DNA of 64,000 nucleotides, taken from contig NZ_NJGU01000003.1 in assembly GCF_002213415.1 (NCBI RefSeq), positions 1 to 64,000 on the forward strand, read 5' to 3'. The notes beneath the pieces were generated by a model. It was not told the DNA's origin. It ran no database searches and saw nothing but the letters and a program-made list of their open reading frames with translations. A program made the position numbers and the translations under genes. Positions within the stretch are counted from its first letter, which is position 1. Every line of letters begins with the position of its first letter. Below, in pieces: positions 51,636-60,123 of this stretch. Source of the DNA: Herbaspirillum robiniae. Lineage in GTDB: Bacteria > Pseudomonadota > Gammaproteobacteria > Burkholderiales > Burkholderiaceae_D.

Positions 51636-52559
51636 TCAGCGCGCCGGACGGCGCGCGCCGTTCACCGCCACGTAGACCGCGTACAGCGAGGTCGTGGCGG
51701 TGATGAACAGGCGGTTGCCGCGCGGCCCGCCGAACACCACATTGGACACCACTTCCGGCACCAGCACCTTGCCCAGCAGCACGCCGTCGGGCGCATAGCA
51801 ATGCACGCCGTCGGCGGCCGAGGTCCAGATGTTGCCGCGGTCATCCAGGCGGAAGCCGTCGGCCAGGCCCGGCGAGATGGTGGCGAACACCTCGCCGCCG
51901 CGCAGCCGGCAGCCGTCGACCACGTCGAACACGCGGATGTGGTGCGGCCCGCCTTCGCGATGGGTCAGGCCGGTGTCGGCGATATAGAGCCGGCTTTCGT
52001 CGGGCGAGAAGGCCAGGCCGTTGGGCCGCTCCATGTCGCCGGTGACGATGGAGAGCTCGCCGCTGGCGCCGTCGATGCGATAGACATTGCAGGCGCCGAT
52101 CTCGCTCTCGGCCTGGTAGCCCTCGTAGTCGCTGTTGATGCCGTAGTCGGGGTCGGTGAACCAGATCGAACCGTCCGACTTCACCACCACGTCATTGGGC
52201 GAATTCAGGCGCTTGCCCTGCCAGTGCGAGGCCAGCGTGGTGATGCTGCCGTCGTGCTCGGTGCGCACCACCGCGCGGCCGCCGTGCAGGCAACCGACGA
52301 TGCGGCCCTCGCGGTCCAGCGTGTTGCCGTTGTTGAAGTCGGACGGCTGGCGCAACACGCCCGCGCCCGCACCCTCCGACCAGCGCAGCAGGCGGTTGTT
52401 GGGGATGTCGCTCCAGATCAGTTCCTGCGTCGCCGGCAGCCACACGGGACCTTCGGCCCAGCGACAGTCGCCGTACAGGCGGTCGAGGTGGGCGGTATCG
52501 ACCACCATGCGGCGAAAGCGCGCGTCGAAATGCTGGAAAGGGGATTCGGGCAAGGACAT
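51636..52559 (-). CDS. SMP-30/gluconolactonase family lactonase
   Basis: A 307-aa six-bladed propeller enzyme. CRWAEGPVWLPATQELIWSD carries the metal-binding Glu, and LNSPNDVVVKSDGSIWFTDP, MERPNGLAFSPDESRLYIAD and ISPGLADGFRLDDRGNIWTS give the Asn and Asp ligands. These enzymes open sugar lactones using a divalent metal. It is the last gene of the ABC transporter operon, 18 bases after the second permease, so its lactone is likely made from the imported sugar. Confidence 0.9.
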   Translation of the reverse strand: MSLPESPFQHFDARFRRMVVDTAHLDRLYGDCRWAEGPVWLPATQELIWSDIPNNRLLRWSEGAGAGVLRQPSDFNNGNTLDREGRIVGCLHGGRAVVRTEHDGSITTLASHWQGKRLNSPNDVVVKSDGSIWFTDPDYGINSDYEGYQAESEIGACNVYRIDGASGELSIVTGDMERPNGLAFSPDESRLYIADTGLTHREGGPHHIRVFDVVDGCRLRGGEVFATISPGLADGFRLDDRGNIWTSAADGVHCYAPDGVLLGKVLVPEVVSNVVFGGPRGNRLFITATTSLYAVYVAVNGARRPAR

Positions 52560-52577
52560 GCAGGTCTCCTGTTGGAT

Positions 52578-53558
52578 TTATCGATAGGCGCGGCGCCGGC
52601 CGGAAAGCACGATCACCGCAATGATGATCAGCCCAGACAGCACCGAGCGGCCGCCGGCCGACAGGCCGATGACGTTGAGCAAGGTGTTGGTGAAATACAG
52701 GAACAGCGCCGCGCCCCAGATGCCGGCCACGGTGGCGCGCCCGCCGGTGACGCTGGTGCCGCCGATGACGACCACCGCCACCGACATGAGCAGGTATTCG
52801 TTGCCCATGTCCAGCGAGGCGCCGCCGGAGAAGCCGGCGATCAGCAACGCGCACAGCGCCGCGAACACGGCGCACATCACGTAGCACAGGCAGCGGATGC
52901 GCTCCACCCCGATGCCGGCCAGCCAGGCCGCGCGCGCGTTCTGCCCGGCCGCCGACAGGAAGCGGCCGAACAGCGTGCGCGCCAGGATCCAGGCCAGCGC
53001 CAGGGCGAACGCCAGCACCACCCAGGCCAGCACCGGCAGATGCAGCAGCCAGCCGGTGGCAAATGAAGACAGCAGCTGCGGCGGCGCGATCTTCATGCCC
53101 TGGCTGGTATGAATGGCCAGCGACTGCAGGATGAAGGAGGACGACATGGTGGCGATGATGGGCGGGATCTGCAGCAGGCGGATCAGCAGGTAGTTGCACA
53201 GGCCGATGGCCACGCCCACCGCGATCGCCACCGCCACGCCGGCCAGGATGCCGCTGTCCGCGCCGCCCATGGTGCGCATGGCCATGGCGCCGGTCAGCGC
53301 GATGGTGGAGGGAATCGAGAGGTCGATGTTGCCGGGGCCGGTAGTGACCACCAGCATCTGGCCCAGGCCCACCAGCACCATCAGCGCGCCGAAGGACAGC
53401 GCCGCCAGGCCGATGTTGAAGGCCGCGTCCGCGCCGGCCACCGCCAGCGTGGCCAGCCACAGCAGCACCGCGCCGATGAACGACCAGCTCCAGGGGCGAC
53501 GCGCCAGCCGTTCCTTGAGCGCAACCGGGGCAGGGGAGTGATGGCTTGCGCTGGTCAT
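52578..53558 (-). CDS. Sugar-type ABC transporter permease (second)
   Basis: A 326-aa RbsC/AraH-family (BPD_transp_2) inner-membrane permease with about ten helices. Landmarks are MVLVGLGQMLVVTTGPGNID, the ISPS-like DLSIPSTIALTGAM and the cytoplasmic contact loop AAGQNARAAWLAGIGVERIR. ATG 53558 overlaps the stop of the first permease (ATGA). It is part of a binding protein-ATPase-two permease importer. Two different permease genes imply a heterodimeric channel, less common than the RbsC homodimer. Confidence 0.9.
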   Translation of the reverse strand: MTSASHHSPAPVALKERLARRPWSWSFIGAVLLWLATLAVAGADAAFNIGLAALSFGALMVLVGLGQMLVVTTGPGNIDLSIPSTIALTGAMAMRTMGGADSGILAGVAVAIAVGVAIGLCNYLLIRLLQIPPIIATMSSSFILQSLAIHTSQGMKIAPPQLLSSFATGWLLHLPVLAWVVLAFALALAWILARTLFGRFLSAAGQNARAAWLAGIGVERIRCLCYVMCAVFAALCALLIAGFSGGASLDMGNEYLLMSVAVVVIGGTSVTGGRATVAGIWGAALFLYFTNTLLNVIGLSAGGRSVLSGLIIIAVIVLSGRRRAYR

Positions 53559-54493
53559 TGGCGTTCTCCACGGCGGGCCAGCAGCGTGCGCAACGACAGC
53601 ACCACGATCAGGATCGCGCCTTGCAGGCCGATCTGCCATTTCGGCGCGATGTCGAGGAAGGACAGGAAGGATGCGGCGATGCCCAGCGTGACCGCGCCCA
53701 GCATGGCGCCGATGGGCGACACCTTGCCGCCGATGAAGCTGCCGCCGCCCAGGATCACCGCGGCGATCGACACCAGCGTGTAGCGCTGCGCGATGTTGGC
53801 GTCGGCCGAGGTGGTGATGCCCACCAGCGCCAGCGCCGAGAGGATGCCCAGCAGGCCGGCCAGGCCGTACATCACGGCCTTGGCGCGCACCACCGAACCG
53901 CCGCTCCTGACGATGGCCTTGGGATTGCCGCCGGCGCCGCGCAGGCGCACGCCGGGCGCCGAGCGCATCAGGAACCAGTGGCCGGCGGCCGCGATCGCCA
54001 GCGCATAGACGATGGGCGTGGGCACCACCGGGATGGCCAGGTTCATGATGTCCTGCAGCCACTGCGGCGTGGCGCCGCCTGGCATGGGCAGCAGGATCAG
54101 CGCCCAGCCGCCCCACACGAAGGACAGGCCGAGCGTGACCACGATGGACGGCAGGTTGAAGATTTCCACCAGTGCGCCGACGGCCGCGTACAGCAGCACG
54201 CAGCCCAGCATCGCGGCGATCGCCAGCGCCGGCTGTTGCGGCAGCCAGGTGACGGCGATGCACGAGACCAGGCTGACGAAGGCGCCGATCGACAGGTCGA
54301 GGTCGTTGACCGCGATGATGCACAGCTGGGCCATGCTGGCCAGGATCATCGGCACGGCCAGGTTGAGCAGCAGGCCAAGGCCGAAGTAGCTCATGGTGTT
54401 GGGGTTGATCCAGAAGATCGGCGCCAGCACCGCCGCCAGCGTGATCACCGGCAGCAGCAGCGTCTGGATTTCATGGCGCGGCAGGGCGTTCAT
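53555..54493 (-). CDS. Sugar-type ABC transporter permease (first)
   Basis: A 312-aa BPD_transp_2 permease with about nine to ten helices. LCIIAVNDLDLSIGAFVSLV holds the conserved DLSIG of the family. GAGGNPKAIVRSGGSVVRAK is the ATPase contact region and YTLVSIAAVILGGGSFIGGK the C-terminal helix pair. Its start overlaps the ATPase stop and its stop overlaps the second permease start, so all three membrane/ATPase subunits are tightly coupled. Confidence 0.9.
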   Translation of the reverse strand: MNALPRHEIQTLLLPVITLAAVLAPIFWINPNTMSYFGLGLLLNLAVPMILASMAQLCIIAVNDLDLSIGAFVSLVSCIAVTWLPQQPALAIAAMLGCVLLYAAVGALVEIFNLPSIVVTLGLSFVWGGWALILLPMPGGATPQWLQDIMNLAIPVVPTPIVYALAIAAAGHWFLMRSAPGVRLRGAGGNPKAIVRSGGSVVRAKAVMYGLAGLLGILSALALVGITTSADANIAQRYTLVSIAAVILGGGSFIGGKVSPIGAMLGAVTLGIAASFLSFLDIAPKWQIGLQGAILIVVLSLRTLLARRGERQ

Positions 54494-56025
54494 GCGCGGG
54501 CTCCTTTCAAGGGGCGGCGGCCGGCCTCGGGCGCGGCCTTGGTGCTGCCGAAGGAGGCCGCGATGATGCGCTCCTCCGACAGTTCATGGCGAGCCAGCGC
54601 CAGCGTGACCTGGTGCTGGTAGAAGACATAGCTGTTGTCGCAGTACTCGAGTTCGTCGTTCTCGGTGGTGTACCAGAGGAAGCTGCGGCCGCGTGCGGCT
54701 TCGGCGCGGATCAGCCGGTACATGTCGACCTTGGTGCCGAAGTCGACGCCGCGCATCGGGTCGTCCATCAGGATCAGTTCGGCGTCGGACGACAGCGCGC
54801 GGGCAAACAGCACCTTCTGCTGGTTGCCGCCGGACAGCGAGAGGATGTCGTTGCCCAGGTCCGGCGTGCGGATGGCGATGCGCTCGTGCCATTGCGCGCC
54901 CAGTTCGGCCTCGCGCGCACGATCCACCACGCCGCGCCGCGACAGCTGCGGCAACGAGCGGATGCTGAGGTTGTGCAGGATGCTCCAGAGCGGGAAGTTG
55001 CCGTCGCGCGCGCGGTCGCCGGCGACGAAGGCGATGCGCAGCTTGCCGCGGTACTGTTCAAAGAGGCGCACCAGCATCTCGGTCTGGCCCTGGCCGGCCA
55101 GGCCGGACAGGCCCACCACCTGGCCGCGCGCCACGCGCAGGCGGCGTACCGGCGAGGCCGGCGCCAGTTCGGTTTCCAGCAGCGCGGGGGCGGCGTCGAA
55201 GTCGACCTGTTGCCCGTCGGCCTCGGCCTGACGTTCGATCTGTTTCTGGTCGGCGTGTCCCATGGCCTGCACCAGCGACTCGCGGTTCAGCCGGGCAGCC
55301 TCATCCTGCAGCACCAGCCTGCCGTCGCGCATCACCGCGATGCGATTGCAGCAGTCGAAGATCTCGCCCAGCATGTGCGAGATGAAGACCAGGCTCAGCC
55401 CGTCCTGCAGCCGGCGCCGGATGTAGGTGGTCAGGCGCGCGGCGGTCTGGGCGTCCAGGCTGGAAGTGGGCTCGTCCAGGATCAGCAGGCGCACCGGCGC
55501 ATCCACCACGGTGAAGGCGCAGGCGATCTCCACCATCTGGCGCTGCGTGATGGAGAGTTCGCCGACGATGCGGTCGGGCGCGACGCCGTGCCCGGGAAAG
55601 ATTTCGTCGAGTTTTTCCAGCACCAGCCGGCGCGCCTTGCGGCGCCAGCCGAAGCTCTTGAGCGCCGGGTGGAACACGCACAGGTTCTCGGCCACCGACA
55701 GGTTCAAGCACAGCGACAGTTCCTGGAACACGCAGCGTATGCCGTGGCGGTAGGCGGTCTGGGTCGAGTAGGCCGGCAGCACGCGGCCGTCGACGGCGAT
55801 GCTGCCCTGGTCGCCCGGCAGCACGCCGGCCAGCACGTTCATCAGCGTCGACTTGCCGGCGCCGTTGTGGCCGACCAGGCCCCAGCACTGGCCGGGTTCG
55901 ATATCGAGGCTGGCGTCCTGCAGCGCCCTGACCGGACCGAAGGATTTATGGATGTGCGCGAGGCTGCACAGCGGGGCGCCGGGCGATGCTGCCGGCGCGG
56001 GCGGGGGAGTGGTGGCTGCGTTCAC
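54490..56025 (-). CDS. Sugar-type ABC transporter ATPase (double cassette)
   Basis: A 511-aa protein with two tandem nucleotide-binding domains, as in RbsA/AraG/XylG. The first is complete: GLVGHNGAGKSTLMNVLAG (Walker A, near 52), the signature ELSITQRQMVEIACAF, LLILDEPTSSLD and the H-loop FISHML. The second has a degenerate Walker A (GLSGLAGQGQTEMLV) but a good signature (SLSGGNQQKVLFARAL) and LILMDDPMRGVD, the usual asymmetry of the family. It works with the two permeases. A 26-base palindrome lies just upstream of it, after the binding-protein gene. Confidence 0.93.
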   Translation of the reverse strand: MNAATTPPPAPAASPGAPLCSLAHIHKSFGPVRALQDASLDIEPGQCWGLVGHNGAGKSTLMNVLAGVLPGDQGSIAVDGRVLPAYSTQTAYRHGIRCVFQELSLCLNLSVAENLCVFHPALKSFGWRRKARRLVLEKLDEIFPGHGVAPDRIVGELSITQRQMVEIACAFTVVDAPVRLLILDEPTSSLDAQTAARLTTYIRRRLQDGLSLVFISHMLGEIFDCCNRIAVMRDGRLVLQDEAARLNRESLVQAMGHADQKQIERQAEADGQQVDFDAAPALLETELAPASPVRRLRVARGQVVGLSGLAGQGQTEMLVRLFEQYRGKLRIAFVAGDRARDGNFPLWSILHNLSIRSLPQLSRRGVVDRAREAELGAQWHERIAIRTPDLGNDILSLSGGNQQKVLFARALSSDAELILMDDPMRGVDFGTKVDMYRLIRAEAARGRSFLWYTTENDELEYCDNSYVFYQHQVTLALARHELSEERIIAASFGSTKAAPEAGRRPLKGARA

Positions 56026-56113
56026 GGTGGATGATCCGTTTCATGGTGGAGGCGCGCGCCGGCGGGGGCGCGCCGCGGCATGGATGACGACGCCCGCGCA
56101 GCCCGCGGCAATG

Positions 56114-56163
56114 GACGCAAGCGGCGGATGGCGTCCGCCGGTCCCGCGCATGCGCGGGACCGG
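56114..56163 (-). repeat. Intercistronic hairpins between binding protein and ATPase genes
   Basis: A perfect 26-base palindrome (56138-56163, centre gcgcatgcgc) adjoins a second stem ggacgc/gcgtcc (56114-56119 with 56131-56136). They stand directly after the binding-protein gene. Such structures stabilise the upstream mRNA 3' end and explain excess of binding protein over the membrane subunits. Confidence 0.75.
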
Positions 56164-56169
56164 TCGGCG

Positions 56170-57234
56170 TCACTTGCCCTTGGCCGGTGTGGCGTCGAGC
56201 AGCTTGACCGTATCCTGCTGGGAGAAGGCGATATCGGCCACGCCGCCTTGCGGGGTCTTGGCCAGCGCGTCGGGCAGCTGCTGTTCGTTGAGGTACAGCA
56301 GCGGCGCCACGATGTCGATTTCCTTGGGCACCTTCTTGCCGGCCAGCACCTGCTGGGCGACCCAGAAGGCCACCGTCACCGCGCCCGGCGGGTTGGAGGC
56401 CGAGTAGGTCTTGTAGCCGCTCTGGACCTGGGTCTTCCACCATTGCAGTTCGTCCTCGCGGTTGCCGAGGATGATGATGGGCAGTTCACGATTGGCCGCC
56501 TTGAAGGCCTGCGCCACGCCGAAGCCGTCGCCGCCCTGGGTCACCACGCCGTCGACCTTGGGCAGCGTCGGCAGGATGCCCGAGACCGCCTTCTGCGCCA
56601 CGGTCTGCGCCCAGTCGCCGTTGACCGAACCGACGATCTTCAGGCCCGGATGCTTCTTGATGCCGTCCATGATGCCGGCGTGGATCTCGCCATCCACCGA
56701 CACCCCGGCCAGGCCGCGGATCTCGAGGATGTTGCCCTTGCCGTTCAGGCGCTCGGCCAGGTAGTCGATCTGTTTCTCGCCCATCTTGCGGAAGTCGAAG
56801 GTGACGCGGTAGGCGCAGGGCTCGGTCACCACCCCGTCATAGGACACCACCACCACGCCGGCCGCGCAGGCCTTCTTGATGGTGCCGTTCAGCGCGGTGG
56901 GGGAGGCCGCGTCGACCACGATGGCCTTGTAACCCTGCAGGATCATGTTCTGGATCTGCTGCGCCTGTTCGGTGGGCTGGTTCTCGGAGGTGGTGAAGGC
57001 CGGTGCGGCGGCCACCAGCTTGCGCTTGACCGCGTCGTCGGCGGTCGAGGCCCAGGTCTTGAGCATGGACTGGCGCCAGGCGTTGGCGGCGTAGTTGTTG
57101 GACAGGGCGATCTTGGCCGACGAGGTGTCGCCGGTGGCGACCTGGGCGACGGCGGCGCCGGAGGAGAAGAGCAGGGTTGCGGAAGTGGCGGCGATGGCCA
57201 GCGCGGCGCCGCGGCGCCGTACAGATGCGTTCAT
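56170..57234 (-). CDS. Sugar-type ABC transporter substrate-binding protein
   Basis: A 354-aa periplasmic protein of the Peripla_BP_4 (RbsB/XylF-like) family. A signal peptide (ALAIAATSATLLFSSGAAVA) is followed by KIALSNNYAANAWRQSMLKT, ENQPTEQAQQIQNMILQGYK and IVVDAASPTALNGTIKKACA. VVVSYDGVV is a ligand-site strand and VVTQGGDGFGVAQAFKAAN another. It captures a sugar or sugar acid for the importer. ATG 57234 follows CAACGGAGACAAT. The gene is first in the operon, behind an excellent promoter (57367-57395). Confidence 0.92.
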   Translation of the reverse strand: MNASVRRRGAALAIAATSATLLFSSGAAVAQVATGDTSSAKIALSNNYAANAWRQSMLKTWASTADDAVKRKLVAAAPAFTTSENQPTEQAQQIQNMILQGYKAIVVDAASPTALNGTIKKACAAGVVVVSYDGVVTEPCAYRVTFDFRKMGEKQIDYLAERLNGKGNILEIRGLAGVSVDGEIHAGIMDGIKKHPGLKIVGSVNGDWAQTVAQKAVSGILPTLPKVDGVVTQGGDGFGVAQAFKAANRELPIIILGNREDELQWWKTQVQSGYKTYSASNPPGAVTVAFWVAQQVLAGKKVPKEIDIVAPLLYLNEQQLPDALAKTPQGGVADIAFSQQDTVKLLDATPAKGK

Positions 57235-57353
57235 ATTGTCTCCGTTGTTGTTGATCAATGCGGGAGGTCTGACCATCCCGCATTCTTCTTCTTGTTCGAT
57301 TTCTTGTGGACTCTTGGCCCGGCGGCGACTTGTGGCGGCAGCCGGTCAAGTTG

Positions 57354-57372
57354 TATGACATTTTTTATCATA
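57354..57372 (-). promoter_or_regulatory. Operator-like inverted repeat at the ABC operon start site
   Basis: tatga-N9-tcata (57354-57358 with 57368-57372) overlaps the -10 box and the probable transcription start near 57360. A repressor bound here would block initiation. It matches no specific consensus I recognise. Confidence 0.45.
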
Positions 57373-57395
57373 GGGACGGCAAAAAAAGATGTCAA
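57367..57395 (-). promoter_or_regulatory. Sigma-70 promoter of the sugar ABC operon
   Basis: On the minus strand TTGACA (57395-57390) and TATGAT (57372-57367) are separated by exactly 17 bases. The -35 is perfect and the -10 has one mismatch. The predicted start is about 57360, giving a 125-base leader to the binding-protein gene. Confidence 0.85.
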
Positions 57396-57704
57396 CTGGT
57401 AAGACCACATTCTGTATTTGTAAAGAAAAGTCAGGCTCATCAATGGGTTATGGATGAGCTTGCGCGCCAAGTTGCGTAACTTGAATTCAAATTCTGCAAC
57501 TTTCGATCAGAAGGTCGAGTGCCTGCTCGCATCATTTCGAACCGGCACCTGTGGCTGCCCCTGGCCCAAGCACGGCCCCGGTCGAGCTACTGGCCGCGCC
57601 TCGCCAACCGGCGCCGGCATCGCCCGCAGTCGCATCCCGCAGCGCCCTTGCGACGGCCTGCGCGCGGCCCGCGCCGTCGCCGGCTGGTAGCACGCGCCGG
57701 CCGC

Positions 57705-57718
57705 TTGATGCACATCAA
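57705..57718 (+). promoter_or_regulatory. FNR/Anr box of hemN
   Basis: ttgat-gcac-atcaa is a perfect match to TTGAT-N4-ATCAA. Its centre (57711.5) lies about 41 bases before a predicted start near 57753, and tatcct at 57741-57746 forms the -10. This is the class II FNR-activated layout, fitting anaerobic or low-oxygen induction of hemN and cco genes. Confidence 0.9.
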
Positions 57719-57820
57719 GGCAAGCCGGTCGCGCCGGGCCTATCCTGCAATCTCCACCCAATCCCCGTTCGCCCGGCGCCGGCATCATGTCGCGCGCCGC
57801 GCGGCCGGCCAGGAGCACAC

Positions 57821-59272
57821 ATGCAAGTCGCCCATCCGTCCACCCTGCACAACGCCGCCAGCCTGGCCGGCATGAACAAGGCCGTACTGCGCAAGATGGA
57901 CCAGCGCGGCCCGCGCTATACCTCCTATCCGACCGCCGACCGCTTCTCGAGCGACTTCGCCGTCACCGACTACCTGCACGCGGTGTCCGACCGCCGCAGC
58001 ATGAGCGCCTGGCGCGCGCTGTCGCTGTACCTGCACATCCCGTTCTGCGACACCATCTGCTACTACTGCGCTTGCAACAAGATCGTCACCAAGAACCGCG
58101 CCAAGGCATCGCTCTACCTGAGCTACCTCAAGCGCGAGATCAGCATGCAGGGCTCGCTGTTCTCCGGCATGAACCAGGTCGAGCAGCTGCACTTCGGCGG
58201 CGGCACGCCGACCTACCTGTCCGACGAGCAGATGGGCGACCTGATGGCCCACATCCGCAAGAGCTTCACGCTGGCGCCCGACCATGTCGGCGAATACTCC
58301 ATCGAGATCGATCCGCGCACGGTGTCGGTGGAGCGCGTGCAGTCGCTGCGCGCGCAGGGCTTCAACCGCATCAGCCTAGGGGTGCAGGACTTCGATCCTG
58401 ACGTGCAGCGCGCCGTCAATCGCGTGCAGTCCGAGGAGCAGACGCTGGAGATCATCCGCGCCGCGCGCGAGACGGGTTTCCGCTCGGTCAGCATCGACCT
58501 GATCTACGGCCTGCCCAGGCAGAACGTGATGTCGATGTCGCGCACGCTGGCCAAGGTGATCGCCGCCAGCCCCGACCGCATCGCGGTCTACAACTATGCG
58601 CACATGCCGCAGCTGTTCAAGACGCAGCGCCAGATCAATGAAGAAGACCTGCCCAGCGCCGACAGCAAGCTCGACATGCTGTCGCTGTGCATCCGCCAGC
58701 TGACCGCGGCCGGCTACGTCTACATCGGCATGGACCATTTCGCCAAGCCCACCGACGACCTGGCCATCGCCCAGCAGCAGGGGCGCCTGCACCGCAATTT
58801 CCAGGGCTACTCCACGCATTCGGAGACCGACCTGGTGGCCTGCGGCGTGTCGGCCATCAGCGCCGTCGGCGGCAGCTACAGCCAGAACGAGAAGACCCTG
58901 GACGGCTACTACGCGCGGCTGGAAAACTCGACCCTGCCGATCGCCCGCGGCATTCAGCTGGGCATGGACGACGTGCTGCGGCGCCTGATCATCCAGCGCC
59001 TGATGTGCAACTTCGAACTGTCGATCAACTCGCTGGAAATCGCCTATCCCATCGTCTTTCGCGAATACTTCGCCGCCGAGATGGAGAAACTCAAGGCGCT
59101 GGAAGAGGACGGCCTGATCAAGATCGAGCCCGAATGGATCACCGTCGAGCCCAAGGGACGTCTGCTGATCCGCAACATCTGCATGGTGTTCGACCGCTAT
59201 CTGGCCGCAGACCGCGACAAGGCTGCGCGCGACAACAAGGACGCGCCGCAGCGCTACTCGCAGACGGTCTGA
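57821..59272 (+). CDS. hemN: Oxygen-independent coproporphyrinogen III oxidase
   Basis: A 483-aa radical SAM enzyme that decarboxylates coproporphyrinogen III to protoporphyrinogen IX without oxygen, supplying heme under low oxygen. The Fe-S motif CDTICYYCACNK places cysteines at 76, 80, 83 and 85, the HemN-type CX3CX2CXC. GGGTP at 126-130 binds SAM, and RISLGVQDFDPDVQRAVNR and the HemN C-terminal domain follow. ATG 57821 is preceded by AGGAGCACAC. Expression should be FNR/Anr-dependent through the perfect site at 57705. It heads a run with the safE-like gene, ccoI and ccoS. Confidence 0.96.
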   Translation: MQVAHPSTLHNAASLAGMNKAVLRKMDQRGPRYTSYPTADRFSSDFAVTDYLHAVSDRRSMSAWRALSLYLHIPFCDTICYYCACNKIVTKNRAKASLYLSYLKREISMQGSLFSGMNQVEQLHFGGGTPTYLSDEQMGDLMAHIRKSFTLAPDHVGEYSIEIDPRTVSVERVQSLRAQGFNRISLGVQDFDPDVQRAVNRVQSEEQTLEIIRAARETGFRSVSIDLIYGLPRQNVMSMSRTLAKVIAASPDRIAVYNYAHMPQLFKTQRQINEEDLPSADSKLDMLSLCIRQLTAAGYVYIGMDHFAKPTDDLAIAQQQGRLHRNFQGYSTHSETDLVACGVSAISAVGGSYSQNEKTLDGYYARLENSTLPIARGIQLGMDDVLRRLIIQRLMCNFELSINSLEIAYPIVFREYFAAEMEKLKALEEDGLIKIEPEWITVEPKGRLLIRNICMVFDRYLAADRDKAARDNKDAPQRYSQTV

Positions 59273-59282
59273 CGGAGGCGGC

Positions 59283-60122
59283 ATGAACCTGCTGCCTGTC
59301 TTCCTGGTGGGGCTCATGGGGAGCGTCCACTGTATCGGCATGTGCGGCGGCATCGTCGGCGCGCTGAGCTCGGCCGCGCCCGCGCGCACCGGCGCTTCTT
59401 CCCTCCTGCGTCATGCGCCCGCCGCCGGGCTGGCCGCCGCGGGCCGCGTCATCGTCATCCGCGCCGCATCATCGATGCCGGCGCGCGCCATCGCCGGCGA
59501 TCTCATCCGTGTGCTGTGCTACAACCTTGGCCGCTTGTCCAGCTATGCCGCCGCCGGCGCGCTGGCCGGCGGCATCGCGGCCGGCCTGCTGCGCGGGGCC
59601 GACGTGCTGGGCTGGCTGGCGCCGGCCCAGCGCATCGCCTATGTGTTGGCCAATCTGGTGCTGGTGATGCTGGGGCTCTACCTGACGCAATGGTGGAGCG
59701 CACTGGCGCGCGTCGAGCGCGCCGGCCATCGTCTCTGGCAGGTCCTGCGGCCGCTGGCCGCGCGCTTCGTTCCGGTCGATACGCCCGGCAAGGCGCTGGC
59801 GTTGGGCGCACTGTGGGGCTGGCTGCCGTGCGGCATGGTGTACGGCGCCTTGCTCAATGCCCTGATGGCCGGCAGCGCCGCCGACGGCGCGCTGACCATG
59901 CTGGCCTTCGGCGCGGGCACGTTGCCGGTGCTGCTGGCGGCCGGCCTGTCGGGCGCGCGCCTGCGCGAGCTGGCGGCGCGTCCGGCTTGGCGCCGCGCTG
60001 CCGGCATCGTGGTGCTGGGGTTCGGGATCCTGGGTGTGCTGCGCGCCGCCGGGTTCGGCGGGATGGGCATCGCGCACGGCTGGATCGACGTATTGTGCGT
60101 AACCCCGGCGCATGGAGGATGA
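59283..60122 (+). CDS. Sulfite exporter TauE/SafE-type (DsbD_2-like) membrane protein
   Basis: A 279-aa, roughly six-helix protein. VGLMGSVHCIGMCGGIVGAL at the N-terminus has the conserved CxxxC of helix 1, and LWGWLPCGMVYGALLNAL contains the helix-4 PCG motif. This DsbD_2/SafE-like group occurs next to ccoGHIS genes in many proteobacteria and is thought to aid copper or redox steps of cbb3 oxidase assembly; the exact role is uncertain. It starts 11 bases after hemN and ends two bases before the ccoI start. The name sulfite exporter is family-derived and probably misleading here. Confidence 0.85.
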   Translation: MNLLPVFLVGLMGSVHCIGMCGGIVGALSSAAPARTGASSLLRHAPAAGLAAAGRVIVIRAASSMPARAIAGDLIRVLCYNLGRLSSYAAAGALAGGIAAGLLRGADVLGWLAPAQRIAYVLANLVLVMLGLYLTQWWSALARVERAGHRLWQVLRPLAARFVPVDTPGKALALGALWGWLPCGMVYGALLNALMAGSAADGALTMLAFGAGTLPVLLAAGLSGARLRELAARPAWRRAAGIVVLGFGILGVLRAAGFGGMGIAHGWIDVLCVTPAHGG

Positions 60123-60123
60123 G

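Larger units (their letters stand above)
57235..57820. other. Divergent control region of the ABC operon and hemN
   Basis: This 586-base gap carries the minus-strand promoter at 57367-57395 with an overlapping inverted repeat, a hairpin gctcatc/gatgagc near 57433-57457, and the FNR box and promoter of hemN (57705-57746). The part from 57530 to 57700 is GC-rich and codes for nothing I can support. Confidence 0.6.
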
